A DNA stretch of 24,218 nucleotides from an uncultured Bacteroidota bacterium. Lineage in GTDB: Bacteria > Bacteroidota > Bacteroidia > Chitinophagales > Chitinophagaceae. Where the stretch lies: assembly GCA_946479615.1 (NCBI GenBank), contig CAMLGR010000063.1, positions 1-24,218 on the forward strand, given 5' to 3'. Shown here piece by piece: positions 15,327 through 23,287 of this stretch. The notes beneath the pieces are model-generated. The model worked only from the letters and a program-made list of their open reading frames with translations. It did not search any database and had not been told where the DNA came from. Within the stretch, counting starts at the first letter, position 1; each line of letters starts with the position of its first letter. Position numbers and translations under genes: made by a program.

Positions 15327-17741
15327 TTATTCAAAAAACTTTTCTTCCCTTGTCAGTTTTCCCTGCTCATTGATGCCTTCCACGATCACCCGCATCTTCT
15401 TGCAACCATCATTATTATAAAAAGGCAACAATAACCGGCGGTTGGATTTATCGAACACTACAAACGGGTTCCAGTAAAGGGTTGTCCGGTAATCGTTCTT
15501 ATCCTTATCGGATCCATTTTCATAATTAGGCGAAAAGAACTGCCGGGGTGGAGAATAACCGATCAGGTTGGTAAAGTTCAATCCCTGTACAGAGCTTTTT
15601 GAATCTTCTCCTTTCTTGGTATACACAGCGATAGCCCCGCCTGAACCTCCACCCGGCGCTCCCATAAATGGAGGACGGTATACTTTGATCATCGCTACAT
15701 CCGACATAGGTGTGGATTGTATCAGGTCGATATCGGTATTCATTTCATTCAGGAACAAAGAAGGTGAACCACCGCGCCAGGATAAGGAACCCCCGCCGGG
15801 ACCAGAGGTAGATATTTGTAACCCTGCTACTTTTCCTCTCAGGTAATCCAATACAGACAATGATGAATTGGCAAAAGGATCATTGGCCATGATAAATGTA
15901 TATCCATCACCACCCGAGAAAAACCCGGAGGTGTATTGTTCTTCCATTTTCTGTTCCGGTGATTTTTGTCTTGCTGTTACTTCTACCCCCTGCAACTCTT
16001 TTACTTTTAATCCCTCGAAAAATTCAGTAGTGCGCAGTTTGGTGAGTTGCTCATTCTTTTTTTGCGAAACACTGTCAGGCATTACCGGTTTCAGCAACGG
16101 ATGCAGGTTGGTGACCGGTTTACCGGGCATGATGATAAAACTGTTCCTGAAATCAAAGCTGGCAGTAGATGTCAGTTTCTTTCCCTTATCATTATTAAAC
16201 TGGTAATACAGTTTGGCTGTATCGTAAAACAAAAGATCGGTGATGGCAAATTCTCCCTTATTGGTAACAGGTACCATAAAGAATTGCTTGTTGTCCTTTT
16301 TTGTTTGTAATATCATCGACAATTCCTTTCCTACCATATCGCCGGGTTGTAAACCAAGTACACGTCCCTGCACGGTAACATAAGGCTGGGGAATATTTTT
16401 AATCACCGGCCAGCGACCTGCCAGTACATCTTCCCATTTAAACCGCCGCCATCCATTAGTCAGCATAACCAGGTCAAGATGAGCTTCTACGGAATCTGCA
16501 TTGGAAAAATAATAGGCGGGATTATATACATACCCTTTGATATCACTGGTCATTAAAAGACTGGAATAAATATTCTCTTCGTCCTTACCGGAAGAAGTGC
16601 TGGCGCTGGCATCTGTAACAGATACGGAAAGATTGGTGATTAAGGTGTCACCCACATCGATCTGCAATACATTACGTGCTTTTTTGGAAAGATCTTTCAC
16701 ACTCGCATGTACATCCGTGATAAAAGAATAGGTATTATGATTGATAAATATGATCCGCTCTGCCAGCGCCTGCCCGCCTGCGGTGAATAAGGTTATCTGC
16801 ATGATACCATCGGGCAGGTTATCACCGGGGATCGGCGCAGTTACCCATGTCTTTGCCGTCATATTAATGCGCGCCATGTATACGGTTTGTTGTTGCATCT
16901 GCGCAACTACCTGGAATACCCGCTGGTCGGCAGGGATGTCATCTGAACGAAGAATATTAAAAGAAATGGCATTGGCAGTATTATTTACACTTAGCAACAC
17001 GCCCTGTTCTTTGGCAGGTGGCACCGGCGTTTCATGCGGCGCTCCCTTGCTATCTTTCCAGACAGCTTTGTAGGATTCACCGGCATGTGGCTGCAATAAA
17101 AAAATTCCCATGCCATCATGCACATCGGCAAATGAAACGACTTTCTTTCCTTTCGCATCTACGATATCTCCTTTTATGGCAACAGGAAATCCCTGGTCAT
17201 CGGTTGCTTTAAATGCCACTCTTGATTCGAGTTCGTTAACGAGGTCGCCGCCTTCCGGGAAGAAGTTCAGGAAGTATGATGTTTCCTTTTTTGTTTTCTC
17301 TGCTTTGGCTGAAGGAACAATGATACGGATCGGCTTGAGATAAAGAAAGGAAGAATCGAAATTCAGCATCCAGGGTGTATAGGCCCGCACATACAAAATA
17401 GAATTGTGCATGGTATCGGGTAAGGCAAAATCCGCAGCGGCGCTGGAACCTAATACCGGTAATGTTTTGCGATCGAGCACTTTTCCTTTTTCATCGATCA
17501 GTTCTGCATACATGGTCTTGCTGATCTGCGAGGGAAGATTGGAAGCGAATACATAGGCTTTGAACCAGATGGTCTCACCGGGATTATAATACGGACGGTC
17601 ATACTGCACATAGATTTTTTCCTGCGGATAATTCTTATCCAGGATATTCAGCAGCGAATCTATTTGCTGGGCTTTTACTGAAATAACCGGCAGGAAGAAA
17701 AACAACAGGATAACAAACCGGGAAACAGATTTTTTACGCAT
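15327..17741 (-). CDS. MG2-like / TonB plug domain exported protein
   Basis: An 804-residue exported protein. The signal peptide is about 1-25 (MRKKSVSRFVILLFFFLPVI, then SVKAQQ). A macroglobulin-type MG2 domain follows at about 41-135, with EKIYVQYDRPYYNPGETIWFK cut short here to its key words YDRPYY and GETIWFKAY. More beta-sandwich modules fill the middle, and a TonB-receptor plug domain lies at about 586-710 (VEVTARQ, DYLRGKVAGLQI, the WRGG segment, IKVYRPPF). The tail (about 765-804) has DYRTTLYWNPFVVFDK. There is no 22-strand barrel, so it is not a complete receptor. Such proteins are frequent in Bacteroidota. The ATG at 17741 is chosen for the signal peptide; 17756 is possible. The longer frame to 17903 runs through the heptamer repeat. 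Confidence 0.85.
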   Translation of the reverse strand: MRKKSVSRFVILLFFFLPVISVKAQQIDSLLNILDKNYPQEKIYVQYDRPYYNPGETIWFKAYVFASNLPSQISKTMYAELIDEKGKVLDRKTLPVLGSSAAADFALPDTMHNSILYVRAYTPWMLNFDSSFLYLKPIRIIVPSAKAEKTKKETSYFLNFFPEGGDLVNELESRVAFKATDDQGFPVAIKGDIVDAKGKKVVSFADVHDGMGIFLLQPHAGESYKAVWKDSKGAPHETPVPPAKEQGVLLSVNNTANAISFNILRSDDIPADQRVFQVVAQMQQQTVYMARINMTAKTWVTAPIPGDNLPDGIMQITLFTAGGQALAERIIFINHNTYSFITDVHASVKDLSKKARNVLQIDVGDTLITNLSVSVTDASASTSSGKDEENIYSSLLMTSDIKGYVYNPAYYFSNADSVEAHLDLVMLTNGWRRFKWEDVLAGRWPVIKNIPQPYVTVQGRVLGLQPGDMVGKELSMILQTKKDNKQFFMVPVTNKGEFAITDLLFYDTAKLYYQFNNDKGKKLTSTASFDFRNSFIIMPGKPVTNLHPLLKPVMPDSVSQKKNEQLTKLRTTEFFEGLKVKELQGVEVTARQKSPEQKMEEQYTSGFFSGGDGYTFIMANDPFANSSLSVLDYLRGKVAGLQISTSGPGGGSLSWRGGSPSLFLNEMNTDIDLIQSTPMSDVAMIKVYRPPFMGAPGGGSGGAIAVYTKKGEDSKSSVQGLNFTNLIGYSPPRQFFSPNYENGSDKDKNDYRTTLYWNPFVVFDKSNRRLLLPFYNNDGCKKMRVIVEGINEQGKLTREEKFFE

Positions 17742-17890
17742 GATCGGCAATACCATATTTCGGCTGGTGTTTAAGGGGTTCAAGTTAATCAGCTTTTGCC
17801 AAAATTTTGTTAATGCAACACTAACATTTGAGTAAAAAGGAAAAATAAGCAGAGGGAATCCATAAGCGATGATCCTGATGCAGCTATCCG

Positions 17891-17941
17891 ATTCATAACT
17901 CATAATTCTTAATTATGAATTCAGAATTATGAGTTATGAAT
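17891..17941. repeat. Period-7 palindromic repeat (ATTATGA type)
   Basis: Perfect 19-bp arms (17891-17909 and 17923-17941) around a 13-nt loop. The whole element reads as heptamers in one register: ATTCATA, ACTCATA, ATTCTTA, ATTATGA, ATTCAGA, ATTATGA, GTTATGA, then ATTCG. It lies between two divergent genes, upstream of both promoters. Confidence 0.85.
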
Positions 17942-17976
17942 TCGAAATATCCCCGGCACCGCTTCTTTCAAATATT

Positions 17977-18007
17977 TTTGAAAATTCAATATTCACCCGT
18001 AATTTTG
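17977..18007 (+). promoter_or_regulatory. Promoter of the GbsR/MarR gene, predicting a leaderless mRNA
   Basis: TTTG at 17977-17980, a 19-nt spacer, then TAATTTTG at 18000-18007, an exact -7 box. The start codon begins at 18012, 4 nt later, where transcription is expected to start. Both boxes and the spacing fit the Bacteroidota consensus. Confidence 0.7.
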
Positions 18008-18011
18008 GGTC

Positions 18012-18518
18012 ATGAAATTAACAGAAGCCAGGCAGCAATTCATCAGTAGCTGGGGAGCATTTGGAACGCATTGGGGCATCAATCGTACGATGGCGCAGAT
18101 CCATGCGCTGTTGCTGATCAGTCCCGATCCGCTGACACAGGACGACCTGATGGAAGAGCTGAATATCAGCCGTGGCAATGCCAACATGAATATCCGCGAA
18201 CTGATCAACTGGGGACTGGCAGAAAGAGTGATATTGTCCGGTGAGCGGAAAGAATATTTCATAGGAGAGAAAGATATCTGGAAAGTGATCACCCAAATCG
18301 TAAAGGAAAGAAAGAAAAGAGAACTGGAACCGATGATGAAACTGCTTGACCAGCTCGAAGAAGTGGAAGGCGATAAAAAAGATAAAAATGTAAAGGCTTT
18401 TATCGATACCGTCGGCGGCATAAAAAAACTGGGCAAACAGGTAGATAAGACCCTGGATACACTCGTAAAAGCAGAAGAAAGCTGGTTTGTAGGAAACCTG
18501 ATCAAACTGTTGAAATAA
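18012..18518 (+). CDS. GbsR/MarR family transcriptional regulator
   Basis: A 168-residue winged-helix regulator of the GbsR/MarR type. An N-terminal helix (EARQQFISSWGAFGTHWGINRT) leads to the DNA-binding region at about 25-85, with the recognition part ELNISRGNANMNIRELINWGLAERV followed by the wing GERKEYFIGEKDIW. A long charged helix (about 90-125) and a C-terminal helical region for dimer formation follow. It is followed by its own terminator, so the membrane protein/epimerase genes downstream are a separate unit that it may control. The ligand is unknown. A promoter with a predicted transcription start at the ATG lies directly upstream; autoregulation is plausible but no operator was identified. 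Confidence 0.93.
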   Translation: MKLTEARQQFISSWGAFGTHWGINRTMAQIHALLLISPDPLTQDDLMEELNISRGNANMNIRELINWGLAERVILSGERKEYFIGEKDIWKVITQIVKERKKRELEPMMKLLDQLEEVEGDKKDKNVKAFIDTVGGIKKLGKQVDKTLDTLVKAEESWFVGNLIKLLK

Positions 18519-18532
18519 TATGATTCAATAGC

Positions 18533-18552
18533 AGCCGGTCTCACCGGCTTTT
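18533..18552 (+). terminator. Intrinsic terminator after the GbsR/MarR gene
   Basis: Stem AGCCGGT / ACCGGCT (7 bp) with loop CTC, followed by TTT and a T-rich stretch, 14 bp past the stop codon. Confidence 0.75.
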
Positions 18553-18601
18553 ATTTACCAAACGTCTTTCAATTTTTTCTGAAAGATCAAAATAATCGGT
18601 T

Positions 18602-18988
18602 ATGAGAATCTTTAAAATCATTGACGTATGGCTGCAGGTAGCGATCATACTGGGTGGCTTGATCCTTTGCATTTTTTACCCCCGTGATTTTATTATTGTT
18701 TACTTCGCTACCGGCGCCTGGCAACTGGCCAGTTGTCTTATCCATGAATTTTTAAAAAAATATTATTATCCTGATCCCGGACGAAAACCTTATCTCATCA
18801 TTGTATTAATAACCATCCTTCTTGCGCTTATTCTCTTACTGGCCTTGCAGCTTTTTAGTTTTCCCGGTATTCTTATTTATGGTTTTCTATTGTTATTACT
18901 ATCGCCTGTAATGGCCATTTTCTATATCAGTATTTGTTTTTCAGAAAATAAAATACTCAGACACAAAATACTTGTACATTTAAAATAG
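18602..18988 (+). CDS. Small integral membrane protein of unknown function
   Basis: A 128-residue, very hydrophobic protein with four predicted membrane helices at about 9-27, 30-50, 64-86 and 88-112, and short polar loops, including KKYYYPDPGRKPY in the middle. It has no recognised domain. It ends 4 bp before the TIGR01777 gene and is surely co-transcribed with it. A similar order (GbsR-type regulator, small membrane protein, TIGR01777 protein) seems to recur in related genomes, but I cannot verify that here. Confidence 0.82.
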   Translation: MRIFKIIDVWLQVAIILGGLILCIFYPRDFIIVYFATGAWQLASCLIHEFLKKYYYPDPGRKPYLIIVLITILLALILLLALQLFSFPGILIYGFLLLLLSPVMAIFYISICFSENKILRHKILVHLK

Positions 18989-18992
18989 CATC

Positions 18993-19976
18993 ATGAAAAA
19001 CAAGACCATCATCATTGCCGGTGGCAGCGGATTTATCGGCCAGGAAATGATAAAGTATTTTGGAAAACAGAACCACATTATTGTACTAACCCGCCAGGAA
19101 AAACAGGCAAAGAACAACCGCAATGAATATAACAGTCTCACCCCCGGCGATCTGCAACAGGTTGATTTTATTAAATGGGATGGCCGTACCACCGGTAACT
19201 GGGTCACTGCGCTGGAAGGAAGCGATCTGATCATTAACCTCGCCGGCAAGACAGTGAATTGCCGGTATACTGAAAAAAATAAAAAAGAAATTTTGGATAG
19301 CCGTATCGATGCCGTGAATGTGATCGGCGAAGCTATCCGTCAATGCAAGCAACCACCCGCCTGCTGGATCAATGCTTCTTCCGCTACGATTTACCGGCAT
19401 GCATTGGACAGACCACAGGATGAATATACCGGTGAATTTAAAGATGGTTTTTCGGTAAATGTTTGCCGTCGCTGGGAAGAAAGTTTATTTGGTCAATCCA
19501 CTCCAGCTACCCGCAAAATAGCTTTGCGTATGGCGATAACATTGGGACCTGGTGGTGTGCTGATCCCCTATTTTAATTTATTAAAATTCGGATTGGGCGG
19601 AAAACAGGGCAGCGGTAAACAAATGTTCAGTTGGGTACATATCGAAGATACCTGCCGCCTGATCGAATGGATCGTTGCACATGAAGAGATGCAAGGCATA
19701 TATAATTGCGCCTCTCCTAACCCTGTTCCCAACAAGGAATTTATGTCCACACTTCGTTATGCAACCGCTACCAGGATTGGGCTTCCTGCTTTTACCTGGA
19801 TGCTGAAGGCAGGCGCCCGGCTGATTGGCACGGAAACTGAATTGGTATTAAAAAGCAGGTGGGTCCTGCCCACGAAGATCAGGGAAACCGGTTTTGAGTT
19901 TAAATACGCCCTGTTACAGGACGCTTTTGCGGATATTATCAGTAAAGTGCCCCGTAAACAATATCATCTCTTTTAA
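18993..19976 (+). CDS. TIGR01777 family NAD(P)-binding epimerase/oxidoreductase
   Basis: A 327-residue extended short-chain dehydrogenase-like protein of the TIGR01777 (YfcH) family. The Rossmann motif is GGSGFIG (G10, G13, G16). Family landmarks follow: WDGRTTGNWVTALEGSDLIINLAGKTVNCRYTE shown here by its parts WDGR, INLAGK and RYTEKNK; the substrate-region INASSATIY; CRRWEES; RMAITLGPGG; and FSWVHIEDTCRLIEWI. The C-terminal tail (about 275-325) fits DUF1731, with VLPTKIRETGFEFKY. The usual YxxxK pair of classical SDRs is not intact (Y present, the Lys position is Cys/Arg), as is normal for this family. The substrate is unknown. It is the second gene of a likely three-gene operon. Confidence 0.93.
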   Translation: MKNKTIIIAGGSGFIGQEMIKYFGKQNHIIVLTRQEKQAKNNRNEYNSLTPGDLQQVDFIKWDGRTTGNWVTALEGSDLIINLAGKTVNCRYTEKNKKEILDSRIDAVNVIGEAIRQCKQPPACWINASSATIYRHALDRPQDEYTGEFKDGFSVNVCRRWEESLFGQSTPATRKIALRMAITLGPGGVLIPYFNLLKFGLGGKQGSGKQMFSWVHIEDTCRLIEWIVAHEEMQGIYNCASPNPVPNKEFMSTLRYATATRIGLPAFTWMLKAGARLIGTETELVLKSRWVLPTKIRETGFEFKYALLQDAFADIISKVPRKQYHLF

Positions 19977-19994
19977 TGTTTATACAGGATTTAA

Positions 19995-20369
19995 ATGGTT
20001 GGTATGGCAAAAAAGAAAACACTTGTTTTAGGCGCTTCAGATAATCCTTCGCGGTATAGTTACCTGGCGATCAGGAGGCTACGGAATTATGGCCACCCGG
20101 TGGTAGCCATAGGCCGCAGAAAAACAATGGTTGAAGATGTGCCTGTGTCCAAAGAAAAAGAGCCCGTTACCGAGATCGATACCGTTACCCTTTATCTCAA
20201 CGCGGGGCATCAGCAGGAATACTATGATTATATTCTTTCCCTGAAACCGAAACGGATCATTTTCAATCCCGGTGCCGAGAACAAAGAACTCGAAGAACTG
20301 GCAAAAGCCAACAATATCGAACCACTGGAAGCCTGTACACTTGTACTATTGAGTACCGGCCAGTATTAG
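19995..20369 (+). CDS. CoA-binding domain protein (CoA_binding_2)
   Basis: A 124-residue single-domain Rossmann protein of the CoA_binding_2/YccU type. KKTLVLGASDNPSRYSYLAIRRL near the start is the nucleotide-binding loop, followed by YGHPVVAIGRRK, DTVTLYLNAGHQQEYYDYIL and the PKRIIFNPGAENKEL block, where the segment NPG is usual for the family; the Cys at about 114 is also typical. Its role is uncertain. The start may be 19995 or 20004 (MAKKK); 19995 has a weak AGGA-like sequence before it. It begins 18 bp after the TIGR01777 gene and is probably the last gene of that operon. Confidence 0.9.
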   Translation: MVGMAKKKTLVLGASDNPSRYSYLAIRRLRNYGHPVVAIGRRKTMVEDVPVSKEKEPVTEIDTVTLYLNAGHQQEYYDYILSLKPKRIIFNPGAENKELEELAKANNIEPLEACTLVLLSTGQY

Positions 20370-20512
20370 GTTACACTTATTGATTTATCCGATTTCGCAT
20401 ATTTACGATTTCCTTCAGCGTACTACCACTCAATCTTAACCGGTACACGGGCTCTATTCTTGTTATTCTAATAAAGTTTTCGAAATCTTGCAGGACCGTC
20501 CCCCCTGAAACT

Positions 20513-20531
20513 GCAACAGCTTACCTGTTGC
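20513..20531. repeat. Small stem-loop upstream of the exported-protein gene
   Basis: GCAACAG, loop CTTAC, CTGTTGC: a perfect 7-bp stem 37 bp before the start codon at 20569. There is no T tract, so it is not a terminator. It could be an operator or a leader structure; that is speculation. Confidence 0.3.
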
Positions 20532-20568
20532 CAGAATGAATCACCTTTGTTTTTTTAAAAAATATCCA

Positions 20569-21048
20569 ATGAATTACCTGAAATTGTCGGGCCTGTGCCT
20601 TTTTTGCGCTTGTCTGTGTATGACTGCTTCGGCACAGGAAAGAAAAATCCCCATCAACGAACCCAATTACACCCGCCCCCACCTGTTCGACGCACTTCCT
20701 GGCCAGATCCACATCGAGACGGCTGAATTGAAAAATCTTTTAAGTGGACAAGCAGAAACAGGAAAACAAGTATCCATCAACTTTACTGATAAGACTGTAC
20801 CCGTTTTCAACGGAAAGATCGTATCCGTTGCCGACAAGTATGAAAGCAAGATCAGGACACTGATCATTCGATTGAGCAATTTCAGTGGAGCCACACTGAC
20901 ATTATCCTCATCCACCCTTTCTGATGGTACGGTCCGGTTCACCGGCCGTATCATCAGTTTTCAGCATGGAGACCTGTATGTACTCGAATTACAAAACCAA
21001 CAATATTATTTAATCAAGAAAAATTATAACGACCTGATCAACGAATAA
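20569..21048 (+). CDS. Small exported protein upstream of the metalloprotease
   Basis: A 159-residue protein. The start at 20569 (MNYLKLSGLCLFC) gives a clean signal peptide ending TASAQ; an ATG at 20536 would add 11 residues. The mature part has an N-terminal segment PNYTRPHLFDALPGQIHI, a flexible piece, and a beta-rich domain with FNGKIVSV, TLIIRLSNFSGATLTLS, GTVRFTGRIISFQHGDLYVLE and the tail YYLIKKNYNDLINE. No catalytic motif is seen. It lies 70 bp before a secreted zinc protease on the same strand. A role as inhibitor, propeptide-like partner or delivery factor for that protease is a guess from adjacency. It has no lipobox and no type IX sorting tail, so it should be periplasmic. Confidence 0.75.
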   Translation: MNYLKLSGLCLFCACLCMTASAQERKIPINEPNYTRPHLFDALPGQIHIETAELKNLLSGQAETGKQVSINFTDKTVPVFNGKIVSVADKYESKIRTLIIRLSNFSGATLTLSSSTLSDGTVRFTGRIISFQHGDLYVLELQNQQYYLIKKNYNDLINE

Positions 21049-21118
21049 CAGACCTGGCTTTAGACTGACCCGTTTTTTTCCGTATCCCTTGTACCCGTTT
21101 GATAATTCCAAAATCCCT

Positions 21119-22723
21119 ATGATGAAAACTCTATTCCGTTTCCTGTGTGTAGGTCTTGTGCTGTGTATTCATCTCTCAGTACGGGCCCAGATCCCTGCCC
21201 TGAACAGCTACCCCGCTGCCAGCGCAGTTATTTATCTCGATTTTGATGGTCATACCGTGGCCGGTACGAGCTGGAACTATGCCGGTCCTATCGTTTGCGG
21301 TCCATCAGGGTTGAATAATGATCAGATCGTGGAGATCTTTAACCGGGTTGCAGAAGATTACCGCCCGTTCAATATCAATATCACTACGGATTCAACGAAA
21401 TACCTTTCAGCGCCTTTAAACAGGAGAATGAGAGTAGTGATCACCGTTTCTTCCAGCTGGTACGGATCGGCCGGTGGCGTTGCTTTCACAGGTTCTTTTA
21501 CCTGGGGTGATGATAGCCCCTGTTTTATTTTCTCCGCCCTTCTTGGTAATAATACAAAGTATATCGCAGAAGCCGCTTCGCATGAAGCGGGCCATACATT
21601 GGGATTGTATCACCAGTCGCAATACGATGCATTGTGCAATAAACTAAGTGATTACTATGCAGGACAGGGAAGCGGCGAAATTGGCTGGGCGCCGATCATG
21701 GGTGTGGGGTATTACCAGAATTTCACGTTATGGAACAATGGACCTAACTCCTATGGCTGCACCAATTACCAAAGTGATCTGGATATTATTACTGCTGCCA
21801 ACAATGGATTCGGGTATCGTACCGATGATCACAGCAATACATTTGCCGGCTCTACTCTTTCTGTTTTTACCAACAACCAGTTTACAGCAAGTGGTGTTAT
21901 TGAACGCAATACCGACCAGGATCTGTTCCGGTTCATCGTTCCTGACCGGGGACGTTTTCAACTGGATGCAGTTCCCTATAATGTAGGAACAGGCAATTCA
22001 GGTTCCGATCTGGATATGCAGATCACATTATATGATGAATCGCAGAATGTATTGAATGTATATAATCCCGGCGCTTTATTAAGTTCAGTGGTCGACACCA
22101 CGCTCAATGGCGGCATTTATTATATCCGTGTGGAAGGAAAAGGAAATTTATATGCTCCGGCTTATGCAAGCCTCGGTTCATATTCCGTGCAGGGAAGTTA
22201 TGAAGGAGGTATCGTTCTACCCTTGCATAAATTAGAGCTGGAAGCCGTGAAGAAAGGTGATATGACACAACTTAAATGGGATATCATAGCAGACGAGCAG
22301 GTAGCAGAGCAAACACTGGAAATTTCGACGGATGGCAGAAACTTTGTCCCATTGATCCAGGCAGATAACAATACACGCAGCTATTCGTACCGCCCTGTTA
22401 CGGATGCGACCGCTCAATATCGTTTAAACGTATTGTTTGATAACGGCCAACGGTTTTATTCCAATATCACTACCGTCCGCGAATCAACCCCGGGAACACG
22501 GCCCAAACTGCTAAGCAACCTTATTCATACAAACAGCATCCTTATCAGTAGCCCGGGCAAATACAACTATGTGATCGTGGATATGAATGGCCGGGCTGTT
22601 TACAAAGGACAACTGAATAATGGAATGAATACCGTCGATGCAGGCTCCATGAGACCGGGAATGTATGTGATACAATTTGCCGGTGATGGCCAGCAATGGA
22701 CCGATAAATTATTGCGCCAATAA
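21119..22723 (+). CDS. Secreted zinc metalloprotease with type IX secretion C-terminal domain
   Basis: A 534-residue secreted protease. The signal peptide is about 1-24 (FRFLCVGLVLCIHLSVRAQ). The N-terminal part has AVIYLDFDGHT and VAEDYRPFNINITTD. The zinc site is HEAGHTLGLYH (H155, E156, H159, H165), the metzincin pattern, with a Met-turn-like PIMGVGYY (M194). A PPC-like beta domain is at about 250-365 (TDQDLFRFIVPDRGRFQLD, GSDLDMQITLYDE, GGIYYIRVEGKGN). The end (about 465-534) is a type A sorting domain (NYVIVDMNGRAVYKG, GMYVIQFAGDGQQ), which directs export through the type IX system and cell-surface or medium release. The start at 21119 is chosen for the signal peptide (21122 is equivalent); the longer frame from 21089 adds ten unlikely residues. 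Confidence 0.92.
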   Translation: MMKTLFRFLCVGLVLCIHLSVRAQIPALNSYPAASAVIYLDFDGHTVAGTSWNYAGPIVCGPSGLNNDQIVEIFNRVAEDYRPFNINITTDSTKYLSAPLNRRMRVVITVSSSWYGSAGGVAFTGSFTWGDDSPCFIFSALLGNNTKYIAEAASHEAGHTLGLYHQSQYDALCNKLSDYYAGQGSGEIGWAPIMGVGYYQNFTLWNNGPNSYGCTNYQSDLDIITAANNGFGYRTDDHSNTFAGSTLSVFTNNQFTASGVIERNTDQDLFRFIVPDRGRFQLDAVPYNVGTGNSGSDLDMQITLYDESQNVLNVYNPGALLSSVVDTTLNGGIYYIRVEGKGNLYAPAYASLGSYSVQGSYEGGIVLPLHKLELEAVKKGDMTQLKWDIIADEQVAEQTLEISTDGRNFVPLIQADNNTRSYSYRPVTDATAQYRLNVLFDNGQRFYSNITTVRESTPGTRPKLLSNLIHTNSILISSPGKYNYVIVDMNGRAVYKGQLNNGMNTVDAGSMRPGMYVIQFAGDGQQWTDKLLRQ

Positions 22724-22766
22724 ACCCGTTATCGTTCTGGTTAACAGAACAATAATCCGTTCCTCT

Positions 22767-22797
22767 TTTGCAAGTCGGAGGTTTTTCTTTAACTTAG
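22767..22797 (+). promoter_or_regulatory. Promoter of the YkuK-like gene, overlapping a terminator hairpin
   Basis: TTTG at 22767-22770, 19-nt spacer, TAACTTAG at 22790-22797 (one mismatch to TAnnTTTG). The predicted start near 22801 gives a leader of about 13 nt. The -7 box lies in the loop of the terminator hairpin at 22778-22806. Confidence 0.45.
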
Positions 22798-22813
22798 GAA
22801 AACCTCTTTTTTT
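22778..22813 (+). terminator. Intrinsic terminator of the metalloprotease gene, abutting the next start codon
   Basis: Stem GAGGTTTT (22778-22785) with AAAACCTC (22799-22806), loop of 13 nt, followed by seven T residues (22807-22813) that run directly into the ATG at 22814. It lies 54 bp past the protease stop codon. Confidence 0.7.
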
Positions 22814-23287
22814 ATGCGTTGGAGAAAATTCAATGGTGACCTCATAGAACTCCCGATCATAAAAGCTGTTGAAGATGCGATCAGGCGGGAGACAGCAGCA
22901 GGTTACAAACTCAAAGTTTGCATTGGTACAGATTCACAGGTAAAAGGTAAGGAGACAGAATTTGCAACGGTTATCGTTTTCCTGAGAGAAGGCCATGGCG
23001 GTTTTATGTTTATTCATAATGAAAAAACACGCCAGGCGTTTACTATCAAGGAAAGAATGCTGATGGAAGTGGCCAAAAGCATCGAGATCGCTTACGAATT
23101 ATGCAATCTTTTTACCGTTTACAATGTGGACATGGAAGTGCATGCGGATATCAATACCAACCCGCACTTCAAGAGCAACGATGCGCTGAAAGAAGCCATG
23201 GGCTATATCCTCGGTATGGGCTTTGCCTTTAAAGCCAAACCCGAAGCCTTTGCCAGCAGCAGTTGCGCGAATAAAGTGGTGAATTAG
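22814..23287 (+). CDS. RNase H-like YkuK/DUF458 family protein
   Basis: A 157-residue protein of the DUF458 (Bacillus YkuK) family with an RNase H-like fold. The first acidic site is in KVCIGTDSQVKG (D40); others lie in the central ERMLMEVAKSIEIAYEL helix and in the VHADINTNPHFKSN segment (D112). The tail KAKPEAFASSSCANKVVN is a family signature. Length matches the family. It is presumed to act on nucleic acid, but no activity is established. The start codon follows directly on the T tract of a terminator hairpin, so expression should rely on the promoter overlapping that hairpin. It is convergent with a 66-residue gene. Confidence 0.9.
   Translation: MRWRKFNGDLIELPIIKAVEDAIRRETAAGYKLKVCIGTDSQVKGKETEFATVIVFLREGHGGFMFIHNEKTRQAFTIKERMLMEVAKSIEIAYELCNLFTVYNVDMEVHADINTNPHFKSNDALKEAMGYILGMGFAFKAKPEAFASSSCANKVVN

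Noticed and set aside
17742..17903. A 54-residue N-terminal extension of the MG2/plug gene
   Set aside because: It would put the signal peptide in the middle of the chain and translate the heptamer palindrome at 17891-17941.
18565..18586. Stem TCTTTCA/TGAAAGA before the membrane-protein gene as a terminator
   Set aside because: No T tract follows and the true terminator is at 18533-18552; it could be an operator but nothing else supports that.
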